Source of the DNA: Dallia pectoralis
Lineage: Eukaryota; Chordata; Actinopteri; Esociformes; Umbridae
Length of the DNA: 64,000 bases
Reading direction: 5' to 3'
Assembly (NCBI GenBank): GCA_029465975.1
Contig: CM055749.1
Span: forward strand, 106,681 to 170,680
The notes beneath the pieces were generated by a model that was not told where the DNA came from, searched no databases, and saw only the letters and a program-made list of their open reading frames with translations. A program made the position numbers and the translations under genes. Positions 47,101 to 56,480 of this stretch are shown piece by piece; within the stretch, counting starts at the first letter, position 1, and each line of letters starts with the position of its first letter.

Positions 47101-50100
47101 GGGGTAACAGGGGTGTGGGCCGTGGGGTAACAGGGGTGTGGGCCGTGGGGTAACAGGGGTGTGGGCCTTGGGGTAACAGGGGTGTGGGCCGTGGGGTAAC
47201 AGGGGTGTGGGCCGTGGGGTAACAGGGGTGTGGGCCGTGGGGTAACAGGGGTGTGGGCCGTGTGGGAACAGGGGTGTGGGCCGTGTGGTAACAGGGGTGT
47301 GGGCCGTGTGGTAACAGGGGTGTGGGCCGTGTGGTAACAGGGGTGTGGGCCGTGGGGTAACAGGGGTGTGGGCCGTGGGGTAACAGGGGTGTGGGCCGTG
47401 GGGTAACAGGGGTGTGGGCCTTGGGGTAACAGGGGTGTGGGCCGTGGGGTAACAGGGGTGTGGGCCGTGGGGTAACAGGGGTGTGGGCCGTGGGGTAACA
47501 GGGGTGTGGGCCGTGGGGGAACAGGGGTGTGGGCCGTGGGGGAGCGGGTTGGTGGTACGGGGTGGGGGTACTGGGGTGTGGGGGAACGGGTGTGAGCCAC
47601 CCTGTACCCTGGTATATGGGTGTGATTCGTCAGGGTACAGGGGGGCGGGTCATCAGGGTACATGTTTGTGAGTCGTTGCGCTACGGGGGGGTGTGCCTTG
47701 TATTTTAATATTTTATTATTATTTTATTCGCTCTACTAACAGAGATCATGCTGCTTGTGTAGTGTTTACCCTCCTCCTATTCTCTCATTTGATTCTGTTG
47801 TAATCACATCTAGCAGGTTAAAGTAACACCATGCATTCCTTTCGGGAATTATTCAAACACATTAAGCTCTGATTCACAAGCGCAAGTAGTTAGTTAAACA
47901 TGAAGTTTCTGGTCTTGTTTCACTGTGGGTTTTTTTCATTGGCTGTGATCATCAGATCTAGTATAATGGTATTGATTTGAACATTCTGTTGTTATTGGCT
48001 GTGATCATCAGATCTAGTATTGATTTGAACATTCTGTTGTTATTGGCTGTGATCATCAGATATAGTATTGATTTGAACATTCTGTTGTTATTGGCTGTGA
48101 TCATCAGATCTAGTATAATAGTATTGATTTGAACATGTAATTTTTTTGATGTCATTGGCTTTCTCTAATTTACCTGTTTCTCTTTATTCAGTGCTTTACC
48201 GAAAAGGACCACCTTTTTACCATGCCAGGTTTGCATGCCTTTTTTAAGGTTTTTCCAGCCGTATAATACTGAAATTTCAAGAAAATGTGGTCTGGAACAA
48301 GCATCGTCTGTAGGCAGAAGGGTGTAGTTTTGCATAACTTATGGAATATAGTCATACCTTATGGAATATGGTCATACCTTATGGAATATAGTCATACCTT
48401 ATGGAATATAGTCATACCTTATGGAATATAGTCATACCTTATGGAATATAGTCATACCTTATGGAATATAGTCATACCTTATGGAATATAGTCATACCTT
48501 ATGGAATATAGTCATACCTTATGGAATATAGTCATACCTTATGGAATATAGTCATACCTTATGGAATATGGTCATACCTTATGGAATATGGTCATACCTT
48601 ATGGAATATAGTCATACCTTATGGAATATAGTCATACCTTATGGAATATAGTCATACCTTATGGAATATTGTCATACCTTATGGAATATGGTCATACCTT
48701 ATGGAATATGGTCATACCTTATGGAATATAGTCATACCTTATGGAATATAGTCATACCTTATGGAATATAGTCATACCTTATGGAATATAGTCATACCTT
48801 ATGGAATATAGTCATACCTTATGGAATATAGTCATACCTTATGGAATATAGTCATACCTTATGGAATATGGTCATACCTTATGGAATATGGTCATAACTT
48901 ATGGAATATAGTCATACCAGAGCTGTAGTACTCGAGACCGGTCTCGAGACCGGTCTCGGTCTCGAGACCGGTCTCGGTCTCGAGACCACTTTTTTAAGGT
49001 CTCGGTCTCGTCTCGGTCTCGGTTACATTTGGACTCGGTCTCGACTCGGTCTCGGACAGTAAGGACTCGTAAATTCTTCCGAGACCAGTCGAGACCAGCG
49101 TAGAAATTATCGCCCACAATTTTTTCTAGCAAAATATTTAAGTATGACATGTACTGGCTGTATTTCCATTGGCTGTATTTCGTCCAGAGTCAGACTGTTT
49201 TTTTCTGATGTGGCTTATCCCGCCAATGGCTATCTACTTTTGAAGAAAAGCCCACCCCCAGCGTCGCTGGAGCGTGCACCCATTCACGTAAATACTTAAA
49301 TCTTAAACATATGCTCGATCATGTCTGCACAATCTGCCATTATATTCGTTTTGCCTATATTCAGCACAGTGAGCACAAATAAATAATTTGTCCGAAAACA
49401 CACAGCGGTTAGTAATTAAAATACATATATAATGTTGAAAAGCTACAGCCGACGTCCTTCCATCACTTTTCCTAAATACGTGCATTTTACCTTGTCCCGT
49501 TTTCAGAATTGCAAAATCACAAATCGAACAATATATAAAACTACTATTTACATGTTTTTTGATACCTAAACTGCCTTCCTGTCGCCAGAATTCCACGCCG
49601 CTGGGCGTTGGTACCCTAATTGCGGTACCCAGACACCGATCACACTTCACTGAGCCTATGATGGCAATGGTTGAATGGGCGATACACAGACAAATACTAC
49701 GAGAACACATATAGACAATAGTCTGATTGGCTTGGTTGAACTACAAAAAGAGGTACGTACATAAAGAAATATGTTTCACTAAATACACAGAACGAATTCC
49801 GCCAAATACATACAGCCCCATTCATGTGTCATGCGCCTATTGTACTCAATAATTAATAACGAATGAACCACAGTGTATTCATATAGCCTACAAGAGACTT
49901 CAACAAAATATTGTTTTGTATCGAAATTAAACGAATATAAACAATAATTATTAATAGGCTTACTACAAATGGGCGATAAATGAAATTACTCATGCACACA
50001 GAAGGACGTGGGACATACATAAGCCCGGGGGGCATATGGCAGAAAGAGCATAAAACTGGAACGGTTATGGTCCGATCTTTATAACTGGGCCCGTTTTGGT

Positions 50101-53100
50101 CCGATCTTTATTAAACTGGACGGGTTTTGGTCTGATCTATATGAACACTGTGCGCAGTTCAACCGGGTTAGTTTGCTGCTGTCTCATGCGCACTCGTAAC
50201 TATACTAATGAACACTGTGCGCAATGCAACCGGTTCGTTTGCGTGTCCTGCTCAAGCAGACAATCAACTGAAGCTGCGTGCCTGTGGACGGATAAATAAT
50301 TATAAATAGATTTGTTTATCGGCCAATCATGCGCAAATCATTTGATTGCAAGTCGCTTGTGATCTAAAATGTGTTAGCATTTACTACATCAACATAGGAC
50401 ATACAGTTTGATGGATTTTCATTTATTCGATTTTTTTAAATTTTTATATCATAGCCTGTGCATTTTAAAATCATGGTTTTATTTTCGTATTTTATGGTTA
50501 CATAAGACAATAAATAGGCCTACATACTCTTTTAATAAAATGTAATTCATTTCATTCAGGGTGACAACACAGTAGATGGTCTGATGCTGTTGGTCAAGTG
50601 TTTTTTTACATTGGTCACTGGACCAAAAACATGTCATATTATTTAGTGTTGATATGACTGGTCTCGGTCTCGGCCCCCTTTCGGTATCGGTCTCGTCTCG
50701 GTCTCGGCCCCCTTCGGTCTCGGTCTCGGTCTCGGCCCCCTTCGGTCTTGGTCTCGTCTCGGTCTTGGCCCCCTTCGGTCTCGGTCTCGTCTCGGTCTCG
50801 CTTTAGGTGGTCTCGAGCACAGCTCTGAGTCATACCTTATGGAATATGGTCATACCTTATGGAATATGGTCATACCTTATGGAATATAGTCATACCTTAT
50901 GGAATATAGTCATACCTTATGGAATATAGTCATACCTTATGGAATATAGTCATACCTTATGGAATATAGTCATACTTATGGAATATAGTCATACCTTATG
51001 GAATATAGTCATACCTTATGGAATATAGTCTTATGGAATATAGTCATACCTTATGGAATATAGTCATACCTTATGGAATATAGTCATACCTTATGGAATA
51101 TAGTCATACCTTATGGAATATAGTCATACCTTATGGAATATGGTCATACCTTATGGAATATAGTCATACCTTATGGAATATAGTCATACCTGGAATATAT
51201 AGTCATACCTTATGGAATATAGTCATACCTTATGGAATATAGTCATACCTTATGGAATATAGTCATACCTTATGGAATATAGTCATACCTTATGGAATAT
51301 AGTCATACCTTATGGAATATAGTCATACCTTATGGAATATAGTCATACCTTATGGAATATACCTTATGGAATATAGTCATACCTTATGGAATATAGTCAT
51401 ACCTTATGGAATATGGTCATACCTTATGGAATATAGTCATACCTTATGGAATATGGTCATACCTTATGGAATATGGTCATACCTTATGGAATATGGTCAT
51501 ACCTTATGGAATATGGTCATACCTTATGGAATATGGTCATACCTTATGGAATATGGTCATACCTTATGGAATATGGTCATACCTTATGGAATATGGTCAT
51601 ACCTTATGGAATATGGTCATACCTTATGGAATATAGTCATACCTTATGGAATATAGTCATACCTTATGGAATATAGTCATACCTTATGGAATATAGTCAT
51701 ACCTTATGGAATATAGTCATACCTTATGGAATATAGTCATACCTTATGGAATATAGTCATACCTTATGGAATATAGTCATACCTTATGGAATATAGTCAT
51801 ACCTTATGGAATATAGTCATACCTTATGGAATATAGTCATACCTTATGGAATATGGTCATACCTTATGGAATATGGTCATACCTTATGGAATATGGTCAT
51901 ACCTTATGGAATATGGTCATACCTTATGGAATATGGTCATACCTTATGGAATATGGTCATACCTGGAATATGGTCAATATGGAATATGGTCATACCTTAT
52001 GGAATATAGTCATACCTTATGGAATATAGTCATACCTTATGGAATATAGTCATACCTTATGGAATATGTCATACCTCATACCTTATGGAATATAATACCT
52101 TATGGAATATGGTCATACCTTATGGAATATGGTCATACCTTATGGAATATGGTCATACCTTATGGAATATAGTCATACCTTATGGAATATAGTCATACCT
52201 TATGGAATATAGTCATACCTTATGGAATATAGTCATACCTTATGGAATATAGTCATACCTTATGGAATATAGTCATACCTTATGGAATATGGTCAACCTG
52301 GGAATATAGTCATACCTTATGGAATATGGTCATACCTTATGGAATATGGGAATATGGTCATACCTTATGGAATATGGTCATACCTTATGGAATATGGTCA
52401 TACCTTATGGAATATGGTCATACCTTATGGAATATGGTCATACCTTATGGAATATGGTCATACCTTATGGAATATGGTCATACCTTATGGAATATGGTCA
52501 TACCTTATGGAATATGGTCATACCTTATGGAATATGGTCATACCTTATGGAATATGGTCATACCTTATGGAATATGGTCATACCTTATGGAATATGGTCA
52601 TACCTTATGGAATATGGTCATACCTTATGGAATATGGTCATACCTTATGGAATATGGTCATACCTTATGGAATATGGTCATACCTTATGGAATATGGTCA
52701 TACCTTATGGAATATGGTCATACCTTATGGAATATGGTCATACCTTATGGAATATGGTCATACCTTATGGAATATGGTCATACCTTATGGAATATGGTCA
52801 TACCTTATGGAATATGGTCATACCTTATGGAATATGGTCATACCTTATGGAATATGGTCATACCTTATGGAATATGGTCATACCTTATGGAATATGGTCA
52901 TACCTTATGGAATATGGTCATACCTTATGGAATATGGTCATACCTTATGGAATATGGTCATACCTTATGGAATATGGTCATACCTTATGGAATATGGTCA
53001 TACCTTATGGAATATAGTCATACCTTATGGAATATAGTCATACCTTATGGAATATGGTCATACCTTATGGAATATGGTCATACCTTATGGAATATGGTCA

Positions 53101-54399
53101 TACCTTATGGAATATGGTCATACCTTATGGAATATGGTCATACCTTATGGAATATGGTCATACCTTATGGAATATGGTCATACCTTATGGAATATGGTCA
53201 TACCTTATGGAATATGGTCATACCTTATGGAATATGGTCATACCTTATGGAATATGGTCATACCATAACTTATGGAATATGGTCATACCTTATGGAATAT
53301 GGAATATAGTCATACCTTATGGAATATAGTCATACCTTATGGAATGGTCAATATGGAATATAGTCATACCTTATGGAATATGGTCATACCTCATACCTTA
53401 TGGAATATGGTCATACCTTATGGAATATGGTCATACCTTATGGAATATGGAATCATACCTTATGGAATATGGTCATACCTTATGGAATATAGTCATACCT
53501 TATGGAATATAGTCATACCTTATGGAATATGGTCATACCTTATGGAATATGGTCATACCTTATGGAATATAGTCATACCTTATGGAATATAGTCATACCT
53601 TATGGAATATAGTCATACCTTATGGAATATAGTCATACCTTATGGAATATAGTCATACCTTATGGAATATAGTCATACCTTATGGAATATAGTCATACCT
53701 TTGTCTACTGCTCTCAAATGCTGTCAAACTCAGTCTCTAATAAGTTAAATAGTTTAATACGTAGAAACCGCAGCATTTTAATATAGGGAAAATGATTTGC
53801 TCATTTATTAATGCTACCAATATGGTTGGAGGGTGCTGTATGTAGTGTAAATGTAGGTTAGTGTGTATTTCATGGGTTCAAATGTTTCAATAGTTACTCC
53901 GTGGTGGTGGAGAGGGTAAGCCAGGAGTTTACAGGAGAAGCACTCCGTCCTTTCAGCTGGAGGAGCCTGGCAGCTCTTAGTCGAATCACAGGAAACGTCT
54001 CCAAGGTAACGCTTGTTACTTCCTAGGTTCAGTCCACAATAAAGTCAGTAATTTATAATTACCAAAAATGTCTTCCATCTCATGAAGTTGCATTATTGTG
54101 TCAATGAGGTGTGTATTTTGGTGTCCCTGTAGGAGCTGATGCTGTGTTATGTTATCTACCCATCAGAGATGAAAGAGGAACATCTCTCATCACCACATTG
54201 TCTCAGCACAGTCAAGGTGCAGGTATGATAAAATCATGCTTCAGAACATAAAGGACTTCCTTCCTGAAAACCAGCTACCCCTGGTAACCATAGAGACTAC
54301 CTACCCCTGTTAACCCTAACATACCTTGGTCTACTTTAGGAGCTCATTTTAAGCAGATGGATACCCTCCCAGGAACGAACAGACATGGAAGACATTTGA
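34967..54399 (+). CDS. tsen2: tRNA-splicing endonuclease subunit 2 (complete, 11 exons)
   Basis: Catalytic subunit of the nuclear TSEN complex, which cuts pre-tRNA introns. Exons: 34967-35176, 42143-42209, 42303-42342, 42476-43202, 43653-43754, 45617-45667, 46343-46481, 48192-48228, 53894-54005, 54133-54222, 54340-54399. They sum to 1635 nt (544 codons plus TGA); all junctions are GT-AG and stay in frame. The start MTEAVFQAPKRR matches the family N terminus. The catalytic Tyr and His lie in LLYRKGPPFYHASYSV and the Lys in GNVSKELMLCY, with His-to-Lys spacing of 39 residues as in human. The protein is about 80 residues longer than human TSEN2 (465), explained by a 15-bp coding repeat in exon 4. 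A likely polyadenylation signal ATTAAA lies at 54476-54481. Confidence 0.95.
35297..37592. repeat. 24-34 bp compound minisatellite in tsen2 intron 1
   Basis: Starts 120 bp after the exon 1 donor. Core GGATATACTGCAGTGGTTAG plus GGTATGT; a 24-bp variant with AGTAGTTGTATG at 35453-35660; a 34-bp variant with TGGGTAATGGGTATACTGCA on the right. Blocks ending in GTGAATATACTG then GGGTAATGG recur (about 36118, 36504, 36752, 37106). Long frames here are artefacts. Confidence 0.94.
37896..39624. repeat. 55-bp minisatellite in tsen2 intron 1
   Basis: About 31 copies with cores GGAGCTAGCTGTAGCAGAGC, TTGGAGAATCTAGC and GGACCTGCTAGTGATAGGAG. It holds self-complementary AGCTAGCT and CTAGCAGACCTGCTAG motifs. 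It resumes at 41565 behind an inserted element. The stretch 37593-37895 before it is unique apart from an A-rich run. Confidence 0.94.
40061..41131. mobile_element. hAT element with transposase remnant, nested
   Basis: Ends TAGGGATGCACCGAAA and, inverted, TAGGGATGCACCGAAT. Perfect 8-bp duplication GTTGAAAC at 40053-40060 and 41132-41139. The minus strand between about 41080 and 40770 encodes LHFIATVLDPRYKDHYL, a typical hAT/ZBED transposase segment, with a 15-bp coding repeat at 40861-40920. Non-autonomous. Confidence 0.87.
40193..40757. mobile_element. hAT-type MITE nested inside the hAT element
   Basis: Ends CAAGGGCGTAGGTTT and, inverted, CATGGGCGTAGGTTT. 8-bp duplication TGAGGCAC at 40185-40192 and 40758-40765. 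The interior includes TGTAGCGACCCTGGTGG at 40352, shared with the LTR-like fragment at 24.76 kb. Confidence 0.85.
41601..42142. other. Unique end of tsen2 intron 1
   Basis: No repeat or extra exon seen. It ends with the exon 2 acceptor. Introns 2 and 3 of tsen2 (93 and 133 bp) are also repeat-free. Confidence 0.5.
42143..42209 (+). CDS. tsen2: tsen2 exon 2
   Basis: 67 bp, acceptor CTGCCCAG, donor GAGA/GTGAGT, leaving in phase 1. It encodes GYFGKGILSRSRPDHSVSNL then WE, matching the conserved GYFGKGILSRSRP motif of TSEN2. Confidence 0.94.
42303..42342 (+). CDS. tsen2: tsen2 exon 3 (40 bp)
   Basis: Very small exon between TTTTTGTAG and AA/GTAAGT, entering in phase 1 and leaving in phase 2. 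It encodes KFGEQVLPVISLSK across the junctions. It is too short for an ORF scan and was found by phase matching of its neighbours. Confidence 0.88.
42476..43202 (+). CDS. tsen2: tsen2 exon 4, with in-frame minisatellite
   Basis: 727 bp, acceptor CTCCTCCAG, donor ATCAAG/GTAACA. It opens YQKHTSWARDVLLAQGLEEE, continues through the poorly conserved acidic linker, then about 17 copies of a 15-bp unit (42877-43130) encoding EWQGT, later ERQGT. After the repeat comes EYEYVLVVENEEENEEYG, matching the human DHEYVLVEE segment, so the frame is intact through the array. Confidence 0.93.
42877..43130 (+). repeat. 15-bp coding minisatellite in tsen2 exon 4
   Basis: About 17 copies of GAGTGGCAGGGGACG; the first eleven encode EWQGT and the last six ERQGT or ERHG through a TGG to AGG change. 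The reading frame is preserved. The unit has no stop in any frame, which creates overlapping spurious frames on both strands. Confidence 0.95.
43282..43573. repeat. 36-bp minisatellite in tsen2 intron 4
   Basis: Eight copies with cores AAGTCATGTGTTATAAAGTT and AATGTACATAGTACAC, starting 80 bp after the donor. Confidence 0.95.
43653..43754 (+). CDS. tsen2: tsen2 exon 5
   Basis: 34 codons in phase 0, acceptor TATGTCCCAG, donor GAGGAG/GTGGGT. It encodes PIRSGLMRSEATSRN, then VCRVNPFRLLEYLQLTLEE, matching human NPYRIFEYLQLSLEE. Confidence 0.94.
43818..43872 (-). mobile_element. V-SINE/L2-type tail fragment
   Basis: TTTAGTCATTTAGCAAACAC followed by GGTGACTTAAAGTTAG resembles the inverted conserved 3' tail of fish V-SINE/HpaI-type elements. 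Confidence 0.55.
43988..44310. repeat. 33-bp telomere-containing minisatellite in tsen2 intron 5
   Basis: Eight copies with cores GAGGGTTAGGGTTTGAGTAG and ATAGATGTTTTCT, followed at 44265-44308 by bare GGATTAGGGTTAGGGTTAGG-type sequence. Confidence 0.92.
44360..44580 (-). mobile_element. L2/SINE-like retroposon fragment common in salmonid and esocid fish
   Basis: AAAGCCCTTTTTACA, AAAAACTCCCTGATGGGA, GAACCCTAGAGAGGAACCAG and CCTCTTCTGGCTGTGCC form a module I recognise from protacanthopterygian genomes. No coding frame. Confidence 0.6.
44755..45262. repeat. About 47-bp minisatellite in tsen2 intron 5
   Basis: About eleven copies with cores GTGTACATTATCTATAATGT and TGTACGTATTTAGAGCTAGG. The rest of the intron, 45263-45616, is unique. 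Confidence 0.93.
45617..45667 (+). CDS. tsen2: tsen2 exon 6
   Basis: 17 codons in phase 0, acceptor TTTTTTTTAG, donor AATAAG/GTAAGA, encoding AFFLVYTLGCLSVYYNK. This is the conserved hydrophobic segment before the nuclease domain (human AFFLVYALGCLSIYYEK). Confidence 0.94.
45728..46290. repeat. 17-bp minisatellite in tsen2 intron 6
   Basis: About 33 copies of CCCTGTGCTAACCCTAT or CCCAGTGCTAACCCTAT, in blocks of one variant, starting 60 bp after the donor. A GCGCTTGCGCTAACC-type break occurs at about 46045 and 46255. Confidence 0.95.
46343..46481 (+). CDS. tsen2: tsen2 exon 7, start of the endonuclease domain
   Basis: 139 bp, acceptor TTCTTTGTAG, donor CTTT/GTGAGT, leaving in phase 1. It encodes EPLSVIQVWEMFRSIQPHFE, then AYHFFRSRGWVPKPGVKYGT and DL. 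This is the conserved strand-helix region of the tRNA-intron endonuclease fold. Confidence 0.95.
46600..47540. repeat. 24-bp G-rich minisatellite in tsen2 intron 7
   Basis: About 39 copies with core GGCCGTGGGGTAACAGGGGT then GTG. Sense-strand G runs of 3-4 recur every few bases. The 376-codon minus frame over it (46533-47663) is an artefact. Confidence 0.95.
47541..48130. other. Rest of tsen2 intron 7 with a 41-bp repeat
   Basis: 47541-47955 is unique after a decayed G-rich tail. 47956-48130 has four copies with cores GGCTGTGATCATCAGATCTA and ATTGATTTGAACATTCTG. Confidence 0.75.
48192..48228 (+). CDS. tsen2: tsen2 exon 8 (37 bp) with catalytic Tyr and His
   Basis: 37 bp between TTTATTCAG and GCCAG/GTTTGC, encoding LLYRKGPPFYHA across the junctions. 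By alignment the Tyr of LLYR and the His of FYHA are human Y369 and H377, two of the three catalytic residues. The exon is flanked by a 1.7-kb and a 5.7-kb intron, both mostly minisatellite. Confidence 0.93.
48338..48917. repeat. 20-bp minisatellite, left part, tsen2 intron 8
   Basis: About 29 copies of CATACCTTATGGAATATAGT or the ATATGGT variant, starting 109 bp after the exon 8 donor, interrupted by a hAT element. Confidence 0.97.
48918..50827. mobile_element. hAT-type element (1.91 kb) splitting the 20-bp array
   Basis: Ends CAGAGCTGTAGTACTCGAGA and, inverted, CAGAGCTGTGCTCGAGACC, with AGTCATAC on both sides (48910-48917, 50828-50835), though this octamer is also part of the satellite. 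Both ends carry sub-terminal tandem CGGTCTCGGTCTC blocks. The longest internal frame (minus, 49303-49710, 135 codons) has several Cys/His pairs, but I do not recognise it. Confidence 0.8.
50828..53700. repeat. 20-bp minisatellite, right part, tsen2 intron 8
   Basis: About 143 copies of the same unit. ATATGGT and ATATAGT variants occur in long blocks (about 52340-53010 is nearly pure ATATGGT). Truncated and fused units cluster near 51190, 51960, 52070, 52290-52350 and 53270-53450. Frames through it are artefacts. Confidence 0.97.
53894..54005 (+). CDS. tsen2: tsen2 exon 9 with catalytic Lys
   Basis: 112 bp, acceptor TTTCAATAG, donor AAG/GTAACG. It encodes YSVVVERVSQEFTGEALRP, then FSWRSLAALSRITGNVSK. 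The last codon is the catalytic lysine (human K416). Confidence 0.94.
54133..54222 (+). CDS. tsen2: tsen2 exon 10
   Basis: 30 codons in phase 0, acceptor CCCTGTAG, donor GTGCAG/GTATGA. It encodes ELMLCYVIYPSEMKEEHLS, then SPHCLSTVKVQ, following human ELMLCYLIKPS. Confidence 0.94.
54340..54399 (+). CDS. tsen2: tsen2 exon 11 (stop codon)
   Basis: Acceptor CTACTTTAG, encoding ELILSRWIPSQERTDMEDI and TGA at 54397-54399. The human protein ends similarly (SRWVSSRERSDQDDL). Confidence 0.94.
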   Translation, partial: ELILSRWIPSQERTDMEDI

Positions 54400-54589
54400 T
54401 CTTTATTTAGTGTTTTTGCTTTGTACATATTGTTGTTCATGAGAATTATGTTGCAACTTAATATTTAAAAATATTATTAAAGATGTTTTAAACAGAACTA
54501 TTCCCATTTGTTTTATGTATAGGAGGGTATATATGCAGTGGATATAAAGTGGATATAGTGGATATAAATGCCAGGTTTTATATATGGGG

Positions 54590-54642
<53 letters not shown>

Positions 54643-54681
54643 TGGATATAGTGGATATAAATGCCAGGTTTTATATATGGG

Positions 54682-54732
<51 letters not shown>

Positions 54733-54814
54733 TGGATATATATATATACAGTGGATATAATAAGTCTACACACCCCTGTTAAAATGCCAGGTTATATATG
54801 GGGGAGGGGTTTAT
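54400..54814. repeat. tsen2 3' UTR and (TA)n tracts
   Basis: The 3' UTR runs to about 54500 with ATTAAA at 54476. Two (TA)n runs (about 54592-54638 and 54684-54729) are each preceded by a duplicated ATAAATGCCAGGTTTTATAT segment. Confidence 0.8.
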
Positions 54815-55150
54815 ACACTGCTCTAAAAATAAAGGGAACACTTAAACAACACAATGTAACTCCAAGTCAATCACACTTATGTGAAATCAAACTGTCCATT
54901 TATGAAGCAACACTGATTGACAATCAATTTCAGATGCTGTTCTGCAAATGGAATAGACAACAGGTTGAAATTATAGGCAATTAGCAAGACACCCCCAATA
55001 AAGGAGTGGTTCTGCATGTGGTGACCACAGACCACTTCTCAGTTCCTATGCTTCCTGGCTGATGTTTTGGTCACTTTTGAATGCTGGCGGTGCTTTCACT
55101 TTAGTGGTTGCATGAGTCTACAACCCACACAAGTGGCTCAGGTAGCGAAG
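54815..55150. mobile_element. Tc1/mariner-like 5' fragment
   Basis: CACTGCTCTAAAAATAAAGG followed by AACACTTAAACAACACAATG is the terminus of a widespread fish DNA transposon; conserved sequence follows to CACAAGTGGCTCAGGTAG, then stops. No transposase domain remains. Confidence 0.65.
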
Positions 55151-55767
55151 CAGGTTTGGTTGAATGAACAAAGGCACTCACTCTCTGGTAACCTAGCAAC
55201 GTAGGGAGTGACACGCTAACAGCCAATCATGTATCAAGTTTGGTGGCGCCGCGCCATAACGTTGTCTCGTGTTGAATCAATAACAGAACCGGCAGCGAGC
55301 GAGGAAAGTCAGCTCGCTAGTATGGTAGTTATTTGGGTTTAATACGTTTGACCGTAGTCAGACCAATGTCTTCTTCAAATTATGCAAAACCGTCGTCTCC
55401 ACCAAGACTGACCAGAAGGTGAATCGTCTTGTGAAATTCCCAGCACTAAACTTGCAGAAAATAGTTCTTCTCAGGTCTCTCTATGTTTATATTTAAGACT
55501 GCACTATTTTTTTACACTTGATAAGGGAACTCTTATAATTGTAATTGTTAAGTGGTCCTTGTAATTTTAGACTTCTGTTTAATTGAGTGTTTCTATGGTT
55601 GTGTTGACATTCTTTATAACTAAGGGGCTTATGATCAGAGGAAGGTTAAGTTTAAAGTAAAAATGTTTAAATGTAATATATTTTTCCCTGGTCCTTATAT
55701 TAAATATATCATAAAAATATCAATAATTATCGATATGGATTAATATGCCGTATCGCCCAGCCCTAGT
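55151..55767. mobile_element. hAT-like 3' terminal fragment (inferred)
   Basis: Ends ATATGCCGTATCGCCCAGCC then CTAG, which inverted is the CTAGGGCTGGGCGATA terminus of fish hAT elements. The matching left end was not found. The interior is unrecognised. Confidence 0.45.
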
Positions 55768-55773
55768 TTATAT

Positions 55774-56040
55774 ACACACACACACACACACACACAATTG
55801 AAACCAGATATTTACATACACTTCAGAAAAAAACACAAAAACGTTTATTTCTTTACTGTCATACATTAAATCAGAGTAAACTTGTTATGTTTTAGATCAA
55901 TACATACTAACATAATTTTTGCATTTGTTAAATGTCAGAATCGAGCGAGGGAGAATTTTTATGTATTTTTTTTATCACTTTCATCTACTTTGAAGAATAC
56001 AAAAAGTACTTTCATCTGTTTAACTTTTTTGGTTACGTCT
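55774..56040. mobile_element. Tc1-like remnant after a CA repeat
   Basis: A short (CA)n, then ATTGAAACCAGATATTTACA and TACACTTCAGAAAAAA, resembling a Tc1-type terminal repeat. Non-coding. The stretch 56041-56245 up to the mkrn2os A stop is unique. Confidence 0.55.
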
Positions 56041-56245
56041 TGATATCATGTGTTCATTCTACAGTTTGGATTTCTTTACTATTATTCTAACATGGAAAAT
56101 AGTCAAACTGAAGATATTCTCCTAAATAAGTAAGTTTTTCCAAGGTAGGTCAGATTGAATGTAGATTATAAGTGATAAGAGCCGTGAAGAACATGGTCAG
56201 TAACACCTTTTTGTTCAGTGTGGCAGCCTCTGTTTCCAGTTACAG

Positions 56246-56480
56246 TCAAGCTTCTCTCACATGGATCTCTCTCCCCCTAATCCGACTTTTCACTATATAG
56301 AACTGGTTCATGGATATTTCCTTGCAGAGAGTAACATATTTACAGGCTCTCTTGATCCTTGGCAGGACAAAACTCTGAGTGAACTGGTCTTTGGTCAATG
56401 ATGTCCTCTTCTGTGTTGCTAAGACACAGTTGATAAACATCAGACTGTAGTTGTAGCAGTTGTGGGTCTCTTCATCAAAC
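56246..56480 (-). CDS. mkrn2os: mkrn2os copy A exon 4 (stop)
   Basis: Acceptor TTTCTCTAG. It encodes FDEETHNCYNYSLMFINCVL, then FVLPRIKRACKYVTLCKEIS, ending VREA and TGA. Confidence 0.87.

Noticed and set aside
46533..47663. 376-codon Pro/His/Thr-rich minus-strand frame
   Set aside because: Translation of the 24-bp G-rich satellite in a tsen2 intron; low complexity, antisense and without gene structure.
49303..49710. 135-codon Cys-containing frame as a host gene
   Set aside because: Lies wholly inside a hAT-type element with inverted repeats; no start context, splice structure or recognised family.
51312..53592. Frames with MEYGHTLWN repeats up to 355 codons
   Set aside because: The 20-bp unit is read in rotating frames, so protein periodicity is an artefact of a stop-free unit in tsen2 intron 8.
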